Below, piece after piece: positions 1-7,197 of a stretch of 11,607 nucleotides of DNA. Origin of the DNA: TC-15 sp034437275 (lineage in GTDB: Bacteria; Chloroflexota; Anaerolineae; Aggregatilineales; Aggregatilineaceae); contig DAOTUD010000182.1 of the NCBI GenBank assembly GCA_034437275.1, positions 1 to 11,607 of the forward strand, written 5' to 3'. The translations under genes and the position numbers were made by a program. Each line of letters starts with the position of its first letter. Within the stretch, counting starts at the first letter, position 1. The notes beneath the pieces were generated by a model. That model saw only the letters and a program-made list of their open reading frames with translations. It was not told the origin of the DNA and did not search any database.

Positions 1-14
1 AGAAAGGAGCCGCC

Positions 15-806
15 ATGCGCCGTCACAACACCTACTACAACCCGGAAGATGCCAAAGGACTGAAGGGCTTCCTCGTTATCGCACAGGGAATCCTGACCAT
101 CATCTGGGGCTGGGCCAAAGATTTCGGGCAAAATGTGACGTACTACATTGAGGATATGCATCCCCGGGTGCGCGGCATCAGCGCGATTATGTTCTCCATC
201 GCCATTCTGATGGTGGTGGGCTATGTGTTTGCTCACGCGCTGGTCAGCTATGCGTACCAGGAAGAAACGTACTATCTCGAAGAGGCGTTCCAGACGCCCT
301 ACGACATCGACGGGCGCCCGTTGCCGCCCAACGCCGCCACTGCCCCCGAGGCCCTGCCCACCAAGTTCGGCGGCTACGTGCTGGACACCGAAGACAACGC
401 CAACATCGACCGCATGAGCCTGTGCGCCAACGGCGAGCAGACCATCCCGCCCGAGGACAAAGAACCCGGCGACTTGAACGTCTGCGCGCGCCGCTACCTG
501 CCCACGTCGACCGCGTGGGGACGCTATGCGGGGAACAACCGCAGCCTGATCGTGATCGTCGTTAACCGCTTTTCGTCCGAGCGCATGGCCGAGCTGGGCA
601 TCCTGGAACTGATGCGCTACGGGCGGGAACTCGGGCAGGTCGGCAATTTCTCGCTCTCGCCCGATGTCGGCCCGGTAGAGTATTTCATGAGCCGCTCGAC
701 GCGCGAATGGGTCACCTTTAGCTGGTCGCGCGGCCCCTGGGTGTTTACCGTTTCCGGCCAGTCGATCCGCGACGTCGAAAACGTGGTGGAGAGCTTCCCC
801 TACTAA
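15..806 (+). CDS. Single-pass membrane protein of unknown function
   Basis: I do not recognise this 263-residue protein. The start is supported by a strong ribosome binding site, AAAGGAG at 3-9, five bases before the ATG. The sequence shows a short N-terminal region with a hydrophobic stretch at about residues 15-33, then a clear transmembrane helix at about 56-77. A Pro/Ala-rich stretch follows at about 100-115, and then a soluble C-terminal domain of about 145 residues. That domain holds two cysteines, C137 and C157, which could form a disulfide if it lies outside the cell. A short internal hydrophobic stretch around 178-184 (LIVIVVN) looks like a buried beta strand rather than a helix. By inference it is an envelope protein with an extracytoplasmic C-terminal domain. 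It resembles in plan, but not in obvious sequence, the one-helix protein at the right edge. Its promoter and upstream neighbours lie outside the window, so its operon is unknown. Confidence 0.85.
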   Translation: MRRHNTYYNPEDAKGLKGFLVIAQGILTIIWGWAKDFGQNVTYYIEDMHPRVRGISAIMFSIAILMVVGYVFAHALVSYAYQEETYYLEEAFQTPYDIDGRPLPPNAATAPEALPTKFGGYVLDTEDNANIDRMSLCANGEQTIPPEDKEPGDLNVCARRYLPTSTAWGRYAGNNRSLIVIVVNRFSSERMAELGILELMRYGRELGQVGNFSLSPDVGPVEYFMSRSTREWVTFSWSRGPWVFTVSGQSIRDVENVVESFPY

Positions 807-831
807 TCGACGGTGCGAACACGCTTGTCAC

Positions 832-871
832 CGCCGGCGGGAGATCACGGCAGCGCAGTCTCCTGCCGGCG
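832..871. terminator. Imperfect inverted repeat at the convergent gene ends
   Basis: The arms are CGCCGGCGGGA (832-842) and TCCTGCCGGCG (861-871), 11 bases with one mismatch that can be a G-U pair on one strand, separated by 18 bases. The repeat lies between the end of the plus-strand gene (806) and inside the last codons of the minus-strand murJ gene (stop at 845). Its position suits a bidirectional transcription stop. There is no T tract on either side, so it is not a standard intrinsic terminator. It may be chance in GC-rich DNA. Confidence 0.25.
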
Positions 872-2587
872 CAGCACCATGCGCGGCAGCGTCCGAATTT
901 CGCGCAGCCCCATCAACACCGCCGCCAGCACGAACACCAGCCCCCCTACTCCGGCCAACCCCAGCACGCGCAGCGCGGTGAGCACCACGCCGCCGTCGTG
1001 CCAGCCCAGCACCCCAAAGCCCGCATCCGCCACCAGCACGCCCAGCGCCATCACCACCGACGCGGCCAGCGTGCGCAGCGTGGTTAGCCCCAGCCTGCGT
1101 TGGTCGATATCGCCCCAGCGCCGCTTGAGGATCACCAGCAGCAGCGCCAGCTCGATTAGGAACGTCAGCGAGTAGCCCAACGCCAGCCCGCCCACGCCGG
1201 TGATCCCGGCCAGCCGGTCGCGAACGGTGTCCATCCCGCCCGCGAGCGCATCGTACCCGGCCTGGGGATCGCCCGCCGCCGTGCTCTCGCCCCATGACAC
1301 AAATGTTTCATGCAGCGGATCGTGCAACTGCTGCGTATACGCCAGGTACAGCCCGCTGACCAGCAGCAGATTGACCACTGCCGCGATCACCGCCGTCCAC
1401 AGCGGCGTGATGGTGTCCTTGTCGGCGTAGAAGCTGCGCGCGATCACCTCGTGCACGCTCTGGAAGATCAGCCCCAGCGCGAAGAATTGCAGCGCCCCAT
1501 ACACCAGCGCGCTGTCGTCGGCACCGAACGCGCCGCGCTCCAGCAGGCTGATCAGCGGCTTGCCGATCAGCACCAGCCCGACCGCCGCCGGAATGGTCGC
1601 GATCAGGATGAAGCGCACCGCGCCGGACATAAACCCGCGCCGGTTGGCGCTGTCGCCCAGCTCGCTGTAGGCCGCCAGCGTGGGGAACACCACAAAGCCC
1701 ATCGCGCTGCCGATCAGCGTCTCTGGGATGTTCATCAGCCGGTAGCCCCAGTCGAACGCGCTCACCGCGCCGCTACCCATGCGCGAGGCGATGTTGTTGA
1801 AGACCAGCGTATTGAAGGCCACCACGCCCAGGCCCAGCACACGCGGCAGCATCAGCACGATCACGCGGCGCAGCTCCGGGTCGCGCCAGCCCCACTGCGG
1901 CACCCAGCGCACCCGGTAATGGACCAGCCCCGGCACCTGCACGGCCAGGTGCATCGCCGAGCCGATCACCGCGCCCCACGCGATGCCGTACACTCCAAAC
2001 GGCTCGATCAAAAACGCCGCGCCGAACAGAATCCCGACATCGAACAAGATCGGGGCCAGCGCCGGCAGCAGAAAATGGTTGTGGCTGTGCAGGATGCCCT
2101 GGAAGATGCCGCTCACGCTGAAGATCAGCGTGCTGAGCAGCAAAATCCGCATCAGGCGCGCGGTCTGATCGATCTTGTCGCCTTCGAAACCGGGCGCGAC
2201 GATGTGCTCCACCAGCCAGGGCGCGAGCACGAAGCCGATCACGCTCAGCGCCAACGTCACGGTGAACACGGTGTTGATCACCTGGCTGGCCAGCCGCCAC
2301 GCGCCGCCCCGTTCTTCGCGCGCCAGGAAGCCGCTGAACATCGGAATGAAGGCGTAGCTCAGCGCGCCGCCGCCGATCAGCAGCACGATCTGCTCTGGGA
2401 TGCGGTTGGCGGTGACGAAGGCGTCCCACTCATCGCCGACGCCAAACACGCTGGCGATGATGAACGTCTGCGCCAGGCTGATCAGCTTCGCGGTGCCAAA
2501 CGCCACCATCAGGAGCAGCGTATTGCGCGCCATGCTGGAACTGTTGGCCTGGGGTGCGGGGGAGGAATCGGTCATCGTCTCGTCCAT
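845..2587 (-). CDS. murJ: MurJ/MviN-family lipid II flippase
   Basis: This 580-residue polytopic protein belongs to the MurJ (MviN) family of the MOP flippase superfamily. The family moves undecaprenyl-linked lipid II across the cytoplasmic membrane for peptidoglycan synthesis. The family pattern at the end of the first helix region is visible: DAF at 55-57 and RIP at 62-64, followed by a Gly/Ala-rich stretch and AFIPMFS at 79-85. R283 in the GYRLMNIP segment matches the position of the central-cavity arginine of characterised MurJ proteins. Hydrophobic segments continue to the C-terminus, consistent with about 14 helices. A hydrophilic stretch at about 418-465 is longer than I would expect for a loop in this family. 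The start is uncertain: no good ribosome binding site precedes the ATG at 2587, and Met5 (2575) or Met19 (2533) are alternatives. The C39 peptidase gene lies 158 bp upstream on the same strand, with a palindromic repeat between them. Confidence 0.93.
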   Translation of the reverse strand: MDETMTDSSPAPQANSSSMARNTLLLMVAFGTAKLISLAQTFIIASVFGVGDEWDAFVTANRIPEQIVLLIGGGALSYAFIPMFSGFLAREERGGAWRLASQVINTVFTVTLALSVIGFVLAPWLVEHIVAPGFEGDKIDQTARLMRILLLSTLIFSVSGIFQGILHSHNHFLLPALAPILFDVGILFGAAFLIEPFGVYGIAWGAVIGSAMHLAVQVPGLVHYRVRWVPQWGWRDPELRRVIVLMLPRVLGLGVVAFNTLVFNNIASRMGSGAVSAFDWGYRLMNIPETLIGSAMGFVVFPTLAAYSELGDSANRRGFMSGAVRFILIATIPAAVGLVLIGKPLISLLERGAFGADDSALVYGALQFFALGLIFQSVHEVIARSFYADKDTITPLWTAVIAAVVNLLLVSGLYLAYTQQLHDPLHETFVSWGESTAAGDPQAGYDALAGGMDTVRDRLAGITGVGGLALGYSLTFLIELALLLVILKRRWGDIDQRRLGLTTLRTLAASVVMALGVLVADAGFGVLGWHDGGVVLTALRVLGLAGVGGLVFVLAAVLMGLREIRTLPRMVLRRQETALP

Positions 2588-2617
2588 TCGTGGTGTAGGG
2601 CAAGCTGTGAGAGCCAG

Positions 2618-2695
2618 CCCTCACCCCTCCACCCTGGCGGGCTGTGTCCCTTCGCCTGCTTGGCGGGAGAGGGGGCCGGGGGGTGAGGGTGTTTT
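2618..2695. repeat. GC-rich palindromic (REP-like) element, copy 1
   Basis: Perfect 10-base outer arms CCCTCACCCC (2618-2627) and GGGGTGAGGG (2680-2689) enclose a second small stem, CGCC/GGCG at 2653-2656 and 2662-2665 with a five-base loop. The right arm is followed by TGTTTT on the plus strand. The segment 2663-2691 matches the reverse complement of 7011-7039 in the other intergenic element at about 21 of 29 positions by eye. That supports a dispersed family of intergenic palindromes. No coding potential is evident. It occupies most of the 158 bp between the C39 gene and murJ, where it could alter transcript stability or partly terminate read-through. Confidence 0.6.
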
Positions 2696-2729
2696 CCAGC
2701 GCTAACCATGCCCAGAAATACCAGACACT

Positions 2730-2743
2730 CAGGTAAAGACCTG
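2730..2743. other. Small perfect hairpin just after the C39 gene
   Basis: CAGGT (2730-2734) and ACCTG (2739-2743) form a five-pair stem with a four-base loop, two bases downstream of the stop codon of the minus-strand C39 gene (stop at 2746-2748). No T tract follows on the minus strand, so it is at most a weak pause or RNA-end-protecting hairpin. Confidence 0.25.
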
Positions 2744-2745
2744 CC

Positions 2746-4485
2746 TCACGACCCGGCGTTAGCGACCTGGAACGTGCCGGCTTCGATCTCAGCTTTGGCT
2801 TTTTGCGCCGGGAAGTAGTTCCCGTTGTAGCGCAGCGCATCGTTGAAGCGCCGCAGCGCCGTGTCGATATCGCCGCGCGCCGCGTAGACCATCGCCTGCC
2901 AGTAATACGTCTCCTCGACGTAGGGCGTGATGTTCTTGTTGGTGTCGGCCAGCACCATCACGTCCTCGTAGCGCCCGGTGTGGAAATACGCCTCATACGG
3001 GCCAAACTGGTACCACATCATGCGCCAGGGCAGATCAAGCTGGTAGGCGCGGTCGTAGGCAATCGCGGCGCTCTCGTAATCGCCCAGCGCCACGTAGGCC
3101 GACCCCATGTTGAACCAGGCCCATTTGTCCTGGTTGTCGAGGTCTACCTCGTCGCGCGCCTGGTCGAGCGCGGCCTGGTAGGTGTACTGCAAATCGACGT
3201 AATCGCCCAGCGCCTTACGCAGCGCCATCTCGCTGCTTTCGTCATACACCACCATGAACACGCGGTTGAAATGCCGCCAGTTCTCGTCGAGCACGCTGTA
3301 GGGATGCGGATAGCCCTGGCCGCTGTTGCTGCCCAGGTAGCTGTCATACGCCAGGAAATGCTGCTGGTAGTCGTCGTAGCCGATCAGCAGCAGGTAATGG
3401 CCCATCCATTCCTCCCCGGCGGGCTGGAAGCCCTCTTCGACCACCACCGGGAAGCCCGCCGCCAGCAAGCGCTTGAGCAGGTGCGTGGTGCCGCCCATGC
3501 GATACAGCGCGCGGTAGGGCGTCTGGTCGTTGACGAAGCGCACCATCTGCCAGGGACTCACGTTTTTGTCCTCGGTGTGCGGCTTCATCCACTTGGCAGC
3601 GGTGAACTGGTTCCGATCCCAGCCGTAATAACTGAGCGCCATCGTCATCGTGGTCGGCCCGCAGTTGTTCCACTCCTGCATCTCGTAGCGCACGTTGTCG
3701 AGCTTGATCATCGGCGGCAGCGGGGCCTGCGTGGGCTGCAGCGGGGCCGGCGTCGTGGTCGGGTAGGACGGCAGCGGCGTGGCTTCCGGCGGGGCCATGC
3801 CCACATCCAGCCCCCCGCCGGGCGTCGGCGTGGTGGTCGGCTGTGCGCCGGGCGCAGTCGGCGAGGGGACGCTGGTCGCATCCGGCGCGGCCATCCAGTT
3901 CGTCGCGTCCGGTGACGCGGCGATGATCGCGGCCTGTGTTTCCGGCGGAAGCTGGCGGAACGCCTCGACCGTCGCGGTACGCTGCGCCGCGGCATCGGCG
4001 GTTTGCATCGCGCCGGTGCGGGCGACATCGGTCTGGGCTTGGTGCGCCTGGAAGGTCGCGAACTGCTCCGGGCTGGTCATCCCCTGGAGTTCCTGCTGCG
4101 CGTTGAAGGTCGGGACCGCCGTCACCAGCGCATCGCGCAGGGTGTCGCTGCCCAGCTTGCCGGCCCCCACGACGCTCCCCAAGCGGTCGAAGCGGTGGTC
4201 CCAGGCGGCCTGCTTGCGCGGTGGCAGATCGCGGTAATAGGGCGGGTACAAAATCATCGCAAACACCAGCAGCACCAGGCCAAACCCGAACAACGCCCCG
4301 CCAACCGCCAGCGTCGCCTTCAGCCATTCCGGAAAGCGGCTGCGGCGGCGGGCATGAGGATGGCGGCGCTTTTCGGCCAGCGGCATATCCAGCGAGCCGG
4401 GCACACCCAGATGGTTGTAATCGTTCGGTACGTTCGACGGCACACGAGTGGTGTCCGATGTTTTGTGTGGGCTGTTCGATGCCAT
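2746..4485 (-). CDS. Membrane-anchored C39-like cysteine peptidase with TPR tail
   Basis: This is a 579-residue protein. A basic cytoplasmic N-terminus (RRHPHARRRSR around 40-50) precedes one transmembrane helix at about 57-79, so the rest should face outside. Residues 110-190 are Ala/Gln-rich and probably helical. Residues 193-258 form a Pro/Thr-rich linker. The catalytic domain spans about 260-415 and has the C39-like pattern: Q270, then C275 in NNCGPTTM, H363 in GHYLLLIGYDD and D381 in AYDSY. Residues 425-565 contain TPR-like repeats with the W..G.AY...GDY..A...Y.RA pattern at about 455-482. AAGGAG at 4492-4497 lies six bases before the ATG. C39 peptidases of bacteriocin exporters cut double-glycine leaders. 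Here there is no ABC transporter and no leader peptide gene, so a housekeeping envelope role is more likely. The substrate is unknown. The order C39 then murJ on one strand suggests possible co-transcription. Confidence 0.88.
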   Translation of the reverse strand: MASNSPHKTSDTTRVPSNVPNDYNHLGVPGSLDMPLAEKRRHPHARRRSRFPEWLKATLAVGGALFGFGLVLLVFAMILYPPYYRDLPPRKQAAWDHRFDRLGSVVGAGKLGSDTLRDALVTAVPTFNAQQELQGMTSPEQFATFQAHQAQTDVARTGAMQTADAAAQRTATVEAFRQLPPETQAAIIAASPDATNWMAAPDATSVPSPTAPGAQPTTTPTPGGGLDVGMAPPEATPLPSYPTTTPAPLQPTQAPLPPMIKLDNVRYEMQEWNNCGPTTMTMALSYYGWDRNQFTAAKWMKPHTEDKNVSPWQMVRFVNDQTPYRALYRMGGTTHLLKRLLAAGFPVVVEEGFQPAGEEWMGHYLLLIGYDDYQQHFLAYDSYLGSNSGQGYPHPYSVLDENWRHFNRVFMVVYDESSEMALRKALGDYVDLQYTYQAALDQARDEVDLDNQDKWAWFNMGSAYVALGDYESAAIAYDRAYQLDLPWRMMWYQFGPYEAYFHTGRYEDVMVLADTNKNITPYVEETYYWQAMVYAARGDIDTALRRFNDALRYNGNYFPAQKAKAEIEAGTFQVANAGS

Positions 4486-4628
4486 ACATCACTCCTTCAC
4501 CGGTCTGTCCCAAGCGACCAGCCCGGCTGTTCTGGCTGCTGCGCCAGCCAGGGCTTCCAATACATCACCAGAATTACGCAGCTTTAACACGTAGTATTTA
4601 ATAGAATTGGCCCCCAGGGGCCGTTGGC

Positions 4629-4658
4629 ACTATAGCGCATTCGGCCTCAGTCTGCCAC
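4629..4658 (-). promoter_or_regulatory. Possible promoter for the C39 peptidase gene
   Basis: Read on the minus strand, GTGGCA (4658-4653) and TATAGT (4634-4629) are separated by 18 bases. The -10 matches TATAAT at five of six positions and the -35 matches TTGACA at four of six. It would give a leader of roughly 135 bases carrying the GGCCCC/GGGGCC palindrome (4609-4622) near its start. The match is moderate and the call is tentative. Confidence 0.35.
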
Positions 4659-4760
4659 CCTGAGTATGGCATAGTCCGGCGATTTTCGCACCCCAGCCAG
4701 CCTACGCCCGCCGGGCGGCTCGACAATGGCAGGCCGCACCCCGTGTGGATTAAAAACCCT

Positions 4761-4789
4761 TTGACTTTTGCCCTCCCCTCCCTTACAAT
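4761..4789 (+). promoter_or_regulatory. Strong sigma-70-type promoter for the EF-G-like gene
   Basis: TTGACT (4761-4766) and TACAAT (4784-4789) are separated by exactly 17 bases, and each matches the housekeeping consensus at five of six positions. Transcription would start near 4796 and give a leader of about 85 bases before the ATG at 4881. A GGGAGG ribosome binding site lies at 4865-4870. The local drop in GC content supports a real promoter. It implies that the downstream gene is transcribed on its own rather than from a ribosomal-protein operon. Confidence 0.8.
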
Positions 4790-4880
4790 CCTATATTCGA
4801 TTTTACTCGATACAATGCGAACTACCAGCGTCACTGTTCGTTCACAAACCAACCACAACTGTTTGGGAGGCTCCTAGCTG

Positions 4881-6992
4881 ATGAAAGAATACACCACTGA
4901 TCTGTTGAGGAATATTGCCCTGGTAGGCCACCAGGGCGCCGGTAAGACTAGCCTGGCCGAAAGCCTGCTGTTCAATACCGGCGCGCTGACCCGTATGGGC
5001 AAGGTAGAAGAGGGCAATACCGTCGCGGATTTCGACCAGGACGAACGCGACCGCAACCTGTCGATTTTCAACGCACTGATCCCAGTCGAGCACAAGGATC
5101 ACAAGCTCAACTTCATCGACGCGCCGGGCTATGTCGACTTTCAGGGTGAGGCCAAGAACGCCGTCGCCGTCGCCGATGCGGCGGTCGTGCTGGTTGACGC
5201 CGTGGCCGGGCCAGAGGTCGGCACCGAGCTGGCCGTTTCCTACGCCGAAGAATATGATCTGCCGCTGCTGGTCGTGATCAACAAGATGGACCGCGAGAAC
5301 GCGAACTTCGCCAACGTGATGAACGCCCTGCGCGAGCTGTTCAGCAATTACCATTTCGTCCCGGTCCAACTGCCGATCGGTGAGCAGGATGACCTCAAGG
5401 GCGTGGTCGATCTGCTGACGCAGAAGGCGTACATGGACGCCGGCAAAAACGCCAGCGACGTCCCCGCCGACATGGCCGACACCGTCGAGGAAGCCCGGCT
5501 CGAACTGATCGAGTCCGCGGCGGAAGCGAACGAAGCGTTGATGGAAAAATATTTCGAGGCCGACACCCTCACCGAAGACGAGATCAAAGCGGGCATCCTG
5601 GAGTCGATGCAGGGCAGCGACCGGCCTGCCGTGCCAGTCTTCGTGATCAGCGCCACCCACAGCGTCGGGATTTTGCCGCTGCTGGACGCCATGCTGGCCT
5701 ACGTGCCGGAACCCAACATCCGCCCGGTCGCCGTCGAGCCGGTGGATGGGGGCGAGATCGAGACGATGGAGCCGCCGCACAGTGATGATGGCCCCGCCAT
5801 CGCCTACATCTTCCACAGCCACACCGATAAATACGGCACGCTGACCTACTTCCGCCTGTTCAGCGGCACGCTGGAATCCGGCGCGACGTTGATCAACCCG
5901 CAGGCCGACGAGGAAGAGCGCTTCGGCGGGCTGATGACCATACGCGGCGAGGAACAGCTCCCGGTCGAAAAAGTCCACGCCGGTGATATCGCCGTGGTCG
6001 CCAAGCTGGCCCACACCCACACCGGCCACACCCTGTACGAAAAGGGCGTCGATAAGCAGGTCGTGCCGCCGCAGTTCTCGATGCCGATCTACGCCGTCGC
6101 GCTGCACCCGCAAACGCAGAGCGACAGCGCCAAGATGGGCGAGGTGCTCGGCCACCTGACCAACAGCGACCCGACGCTGCGCTGGCGCTTCGATTCCGCC
6201 GTCAAGCAGACGATCCTGGAAGGCATGGGCGGTACGCACATCAACGTCGCCATCAAGCGCGCCGAACGCCTGGGCGTCAGCCTGGACACCAGCGTGCCGA
6301 AGGTCCCTTACCAGGAAACCGTCACCAAAGAAGCCACCGCCGTCTACCGCCACAAGAAGCAGACCGGCGGCGCGGGCCAGTTCGCCGAGGTGCACCTGCG
6401 CGTCGAACCGCTGCCCCAGTCCGCCAACAACGAAGAAGACGAAGAAGAACCGCTGGAATTCGAGTTCGAGAGCGAAGTCTTCGGTGGCGCAATCAGCCAG
6501 CAGTTTATCGGCTCGACTGAAAAGGGCGTGCGCCAGGTCCTCGACCAGGGCGTGATCGCCGGCTATCCGGTGAAGTACGTCAAAGCGGTGGTCTACGACG
6601 GCAAGATGCACCCCGTCGACTCGAAAGATATCGCCTTCCAGATCGCCGGGCGGGGGTCCTTCCGCGAAGCGTTCACCAACGCCAACCCGGTGCTGCTGGA
6701 GCCGATCATGAGCGTGAAGGTCACCGTGCCAGAAGAGAGCATGGGCGACATCATGGGCGACATGAACACCCGGCGCGGGCGCGTGCTGGGTATGGAAACC
6801 GACGCCGGGCGCAGCGTGGTGACCGCCGAAGTGCCGCTGGCCGAAATCCAGCGCTACAGTAACGACCTGCGCTCGATGACCGCCGGGCGCGGCGTGTACA
6901 CGATGGACTTCCTGCGCTACGAGCGCGTGCCCTCCAACATCCAGCAGGAGATCATCGTCCAGGCGCAGAAGGAAAAAGAAGAGGAAGACTAG
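4881..6992 (+). CDS. EF-G-like translational GTPase (FusA2/EF-G2 type)
   Basis: This 703-residue protein has the full five-domain length of elongation factor G. The GTP-binding signatures are visible: G1 GHQGAGKT (16-23), G3 DAPGYVDF (80-87), G4 NKMD (134-137) and G5 ISATHS near 260. Two features separate it from canonical EF-G. Switch I reads DERDRNLSI (54-62) instead of the ERGITI pattern, and G3 has Tyr84 where EF-G has the catalytic His. Domain IV keeps GGAGQFAEV, and the C-terminal half keeps LLEPIMSVKV and the GDMNTRRGRVLGM stretch. An acidic insert of the form NNEEDEEEPLEFE sits in domain IV, and the protein ends in EKEEED. The HKKQTGGAGQF signature is typical of the EF-G-like FusA2 group. 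No rpsL, rpsG or tuf gene is nearby, which fits a paralogue rather than the main fusA. GGGAGG at 4865-4870 supports the start. Confidence 0.93.
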   Translation: MKEYTTDLLRNIALVGHQGAGKTSLAESLLFNTGALTRMGKVEEGNTVADFDQDERDRNLSIFNALIPVEHKDHKLNFIDAPGYVDFQGEAKNAVAVADAAVVLVDAVAGPEVGTELAVSYAEEYDLPLLVVINKMDRENANFANVMNALRELFSNYHFVPVQLPIGEQDDLKGVVDLLTQKAYMDAGKNASDVPADMADTVEEARLELIESAAEANEALMEKYFEADTLTEDEIKAGILESMQGSDRPAVPVFVISATHSVGILPLLDAMLAYVPEPNIRPVAVEPVDGGEIETMEPPHSDDGPAIAYIFHSHTDKYGTLTYFRLFSGTLESGATLINPQADEEERFGGLMTIRGEEQLPVEKVHAGDIAVVAKLAHTHTGHTLYEKGVDKQVVPPQFSMPIYAVALHPQTQSDSAKMGEVLGHLTNSDPTLRWRFDSAVKQTILEGMGGTHINVAIKRAERLGVSLDTSVPKVPYQETVTKEATAVYRHKKQTGGAGQFAEVHLRVEPLPQSANNEEDEEEPLEFEFESEVFGGAISQQFIGSTEKGVRQVLDQGVIAGYPVKYVKAVVYDGKMHPVDSKDIAFQIAGRGSFREAFTNANPVLLEPIMSVKVTVPEESMGDIMGDMNTRRGRVLGMETDAGRSVVTAEVPLAEIQRYSNDLRSMTAGRGVYTMDFLRYERVPSNIQQEIIVQAQKEKEEED

Positions 6993-7006
6993 AGGCTGTT
7001 ATGCAC

Positions 7007-7107
7007 TTTTTACCCCTATCCCCCGACCCCTTTGCCCGCACGCGGAGAAAGGGGGGAGGCGCAAGTCCCTCTCCGTTTACGGGGAGGGATTTAGGGAGGG
7101 GTAAAAC
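7007..7107. repeat. GC-rich palindromic (REP-like) element, copy 2
   Basis: Perfect 10-base outer arms TTTTACCCCT (7008-7017) and AGGGGTAAAA (7097-7106) enclose two smaller hairpins. One is CCCCTTT (7027-7033) with AAAGGGG (7048-7054). The other is an 11-pair stem, 7066-7076 with 7079-7089, containing one G-U pair. The segment 7011-7039, reversed, resembles 2663-2691 of the other element. The element lies directly between the EF-G-like gene and its terminator. The small plus-strand frame at 7001-7201 runs through this element and the terminator and is not a gene. Confidence 0.65.
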
Positions 7108-7109
7108 TT

Positions 7110-7140
7110 ACGGGGTGGCGGCTGCCGTCACCCCGTTTTT
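7110..7140 (+). terminator. Intrinsic terminator for the EF-G-like gene
   Basis: The stem arms are ACGGGGTGGCGG (7110-7121) and CCGTCACCCCGT (7125-7136). They pair along 12 positions with one G-U wobble, close a three-base CTG loop, and are followed at once by a run of five T (7136-7140). This is a textbook rho-independent terminator. It lies 118 bases after the EF-G-like stop codon and just upstream of the next promoter, so it insulates the CDGSH gene. Confidence 0.9.
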
Positions 7141-7168
7141 GTATTTATGGGCGGCGTTTACGTGCAAT

Positions 7169-7197
7169 TTGGCACAACCCGGCCAGGTCAGTACAAT
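7169..7197 (+). promoter_or_regulatory. Sigma-70-type promoter for the CDGSH gene
   Basis: TTGGCA (7169-7174) and TACAAT (7192-7197) are separated by 17 bases, each matching consensus at five of six positions. Transcription would start near 7204, giving a leader of about 35 bases. AAGGAG (7227-7232) lies six bases before the ATG. A second TATAGT at 7203-7208 has no matching -35. Confidence 0.75.

Larger units (their letters stand above)
4486..4880. other. 395-bp divergent intergenic region
   Basis: This region separates the minus-strand C39 gene from the plus-strand EF-G-like gene. The right part is comparatively AT-rich and carries the EF-G promoter and leader. The left part contains the C39 ribosome binding site at 4492-4497, a perfect small palindrome GGCCCC-CA-GGGGCC at 4609-4622 and a possible minus-strand promoter. 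An 86-codon minus-strand reading frame (4598-4858) lies across the promoter and has no recognisable domain, so I do not call it a gene. I see no known riboswitch or tRNA in it. Confidence 0.6.

Noticed and set aside
1310..2686. 458-codon open frame on the plus strand
   Set aside because: It is antisense to murJ, has a composition dominated by Gln, His, Arg and Ala, shows no domain, and runs into the palindromic repeat. It is a shadow of a GC-rich gene.
2618..2695. Plus-strand intrinsic terminator
   Set aside because: The right arm is followed by TGTTTT, but the nearest plus-strand gene ends at 806 and the outer stem spans about 50 bases. A repeat element explains the structure better.
2803..3915. 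370-codon open frame on the plus strand
   Set aside because: It is antisense to the C39-TPR gene and rich in Val, Arg and His with no motif. It is a shadow frame.
2746..4485. Bacteriocin-exporter function for the C39 protein
   Set aside because: There is no ABC-transporter domain, no ATP-binding motif and no double-glycine leader peptide gene nearby.
4598..4858. 86-codon minus-strand frame in the divergent intergenic region
   Set aside because: It crosses the EF-G promoter, has no good ribosome binding site that I can see, and encodes nothing recognisable.
4842..6611. 589-codon open frame on the minus strand
   Set aside because: It is antisense to the EF-G-like gene, which has unmistakable conserved motifs, a promoter and a terminator. 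The antisense product shows no recognisable domain and its composition follows from the codon bias of the sense gene.
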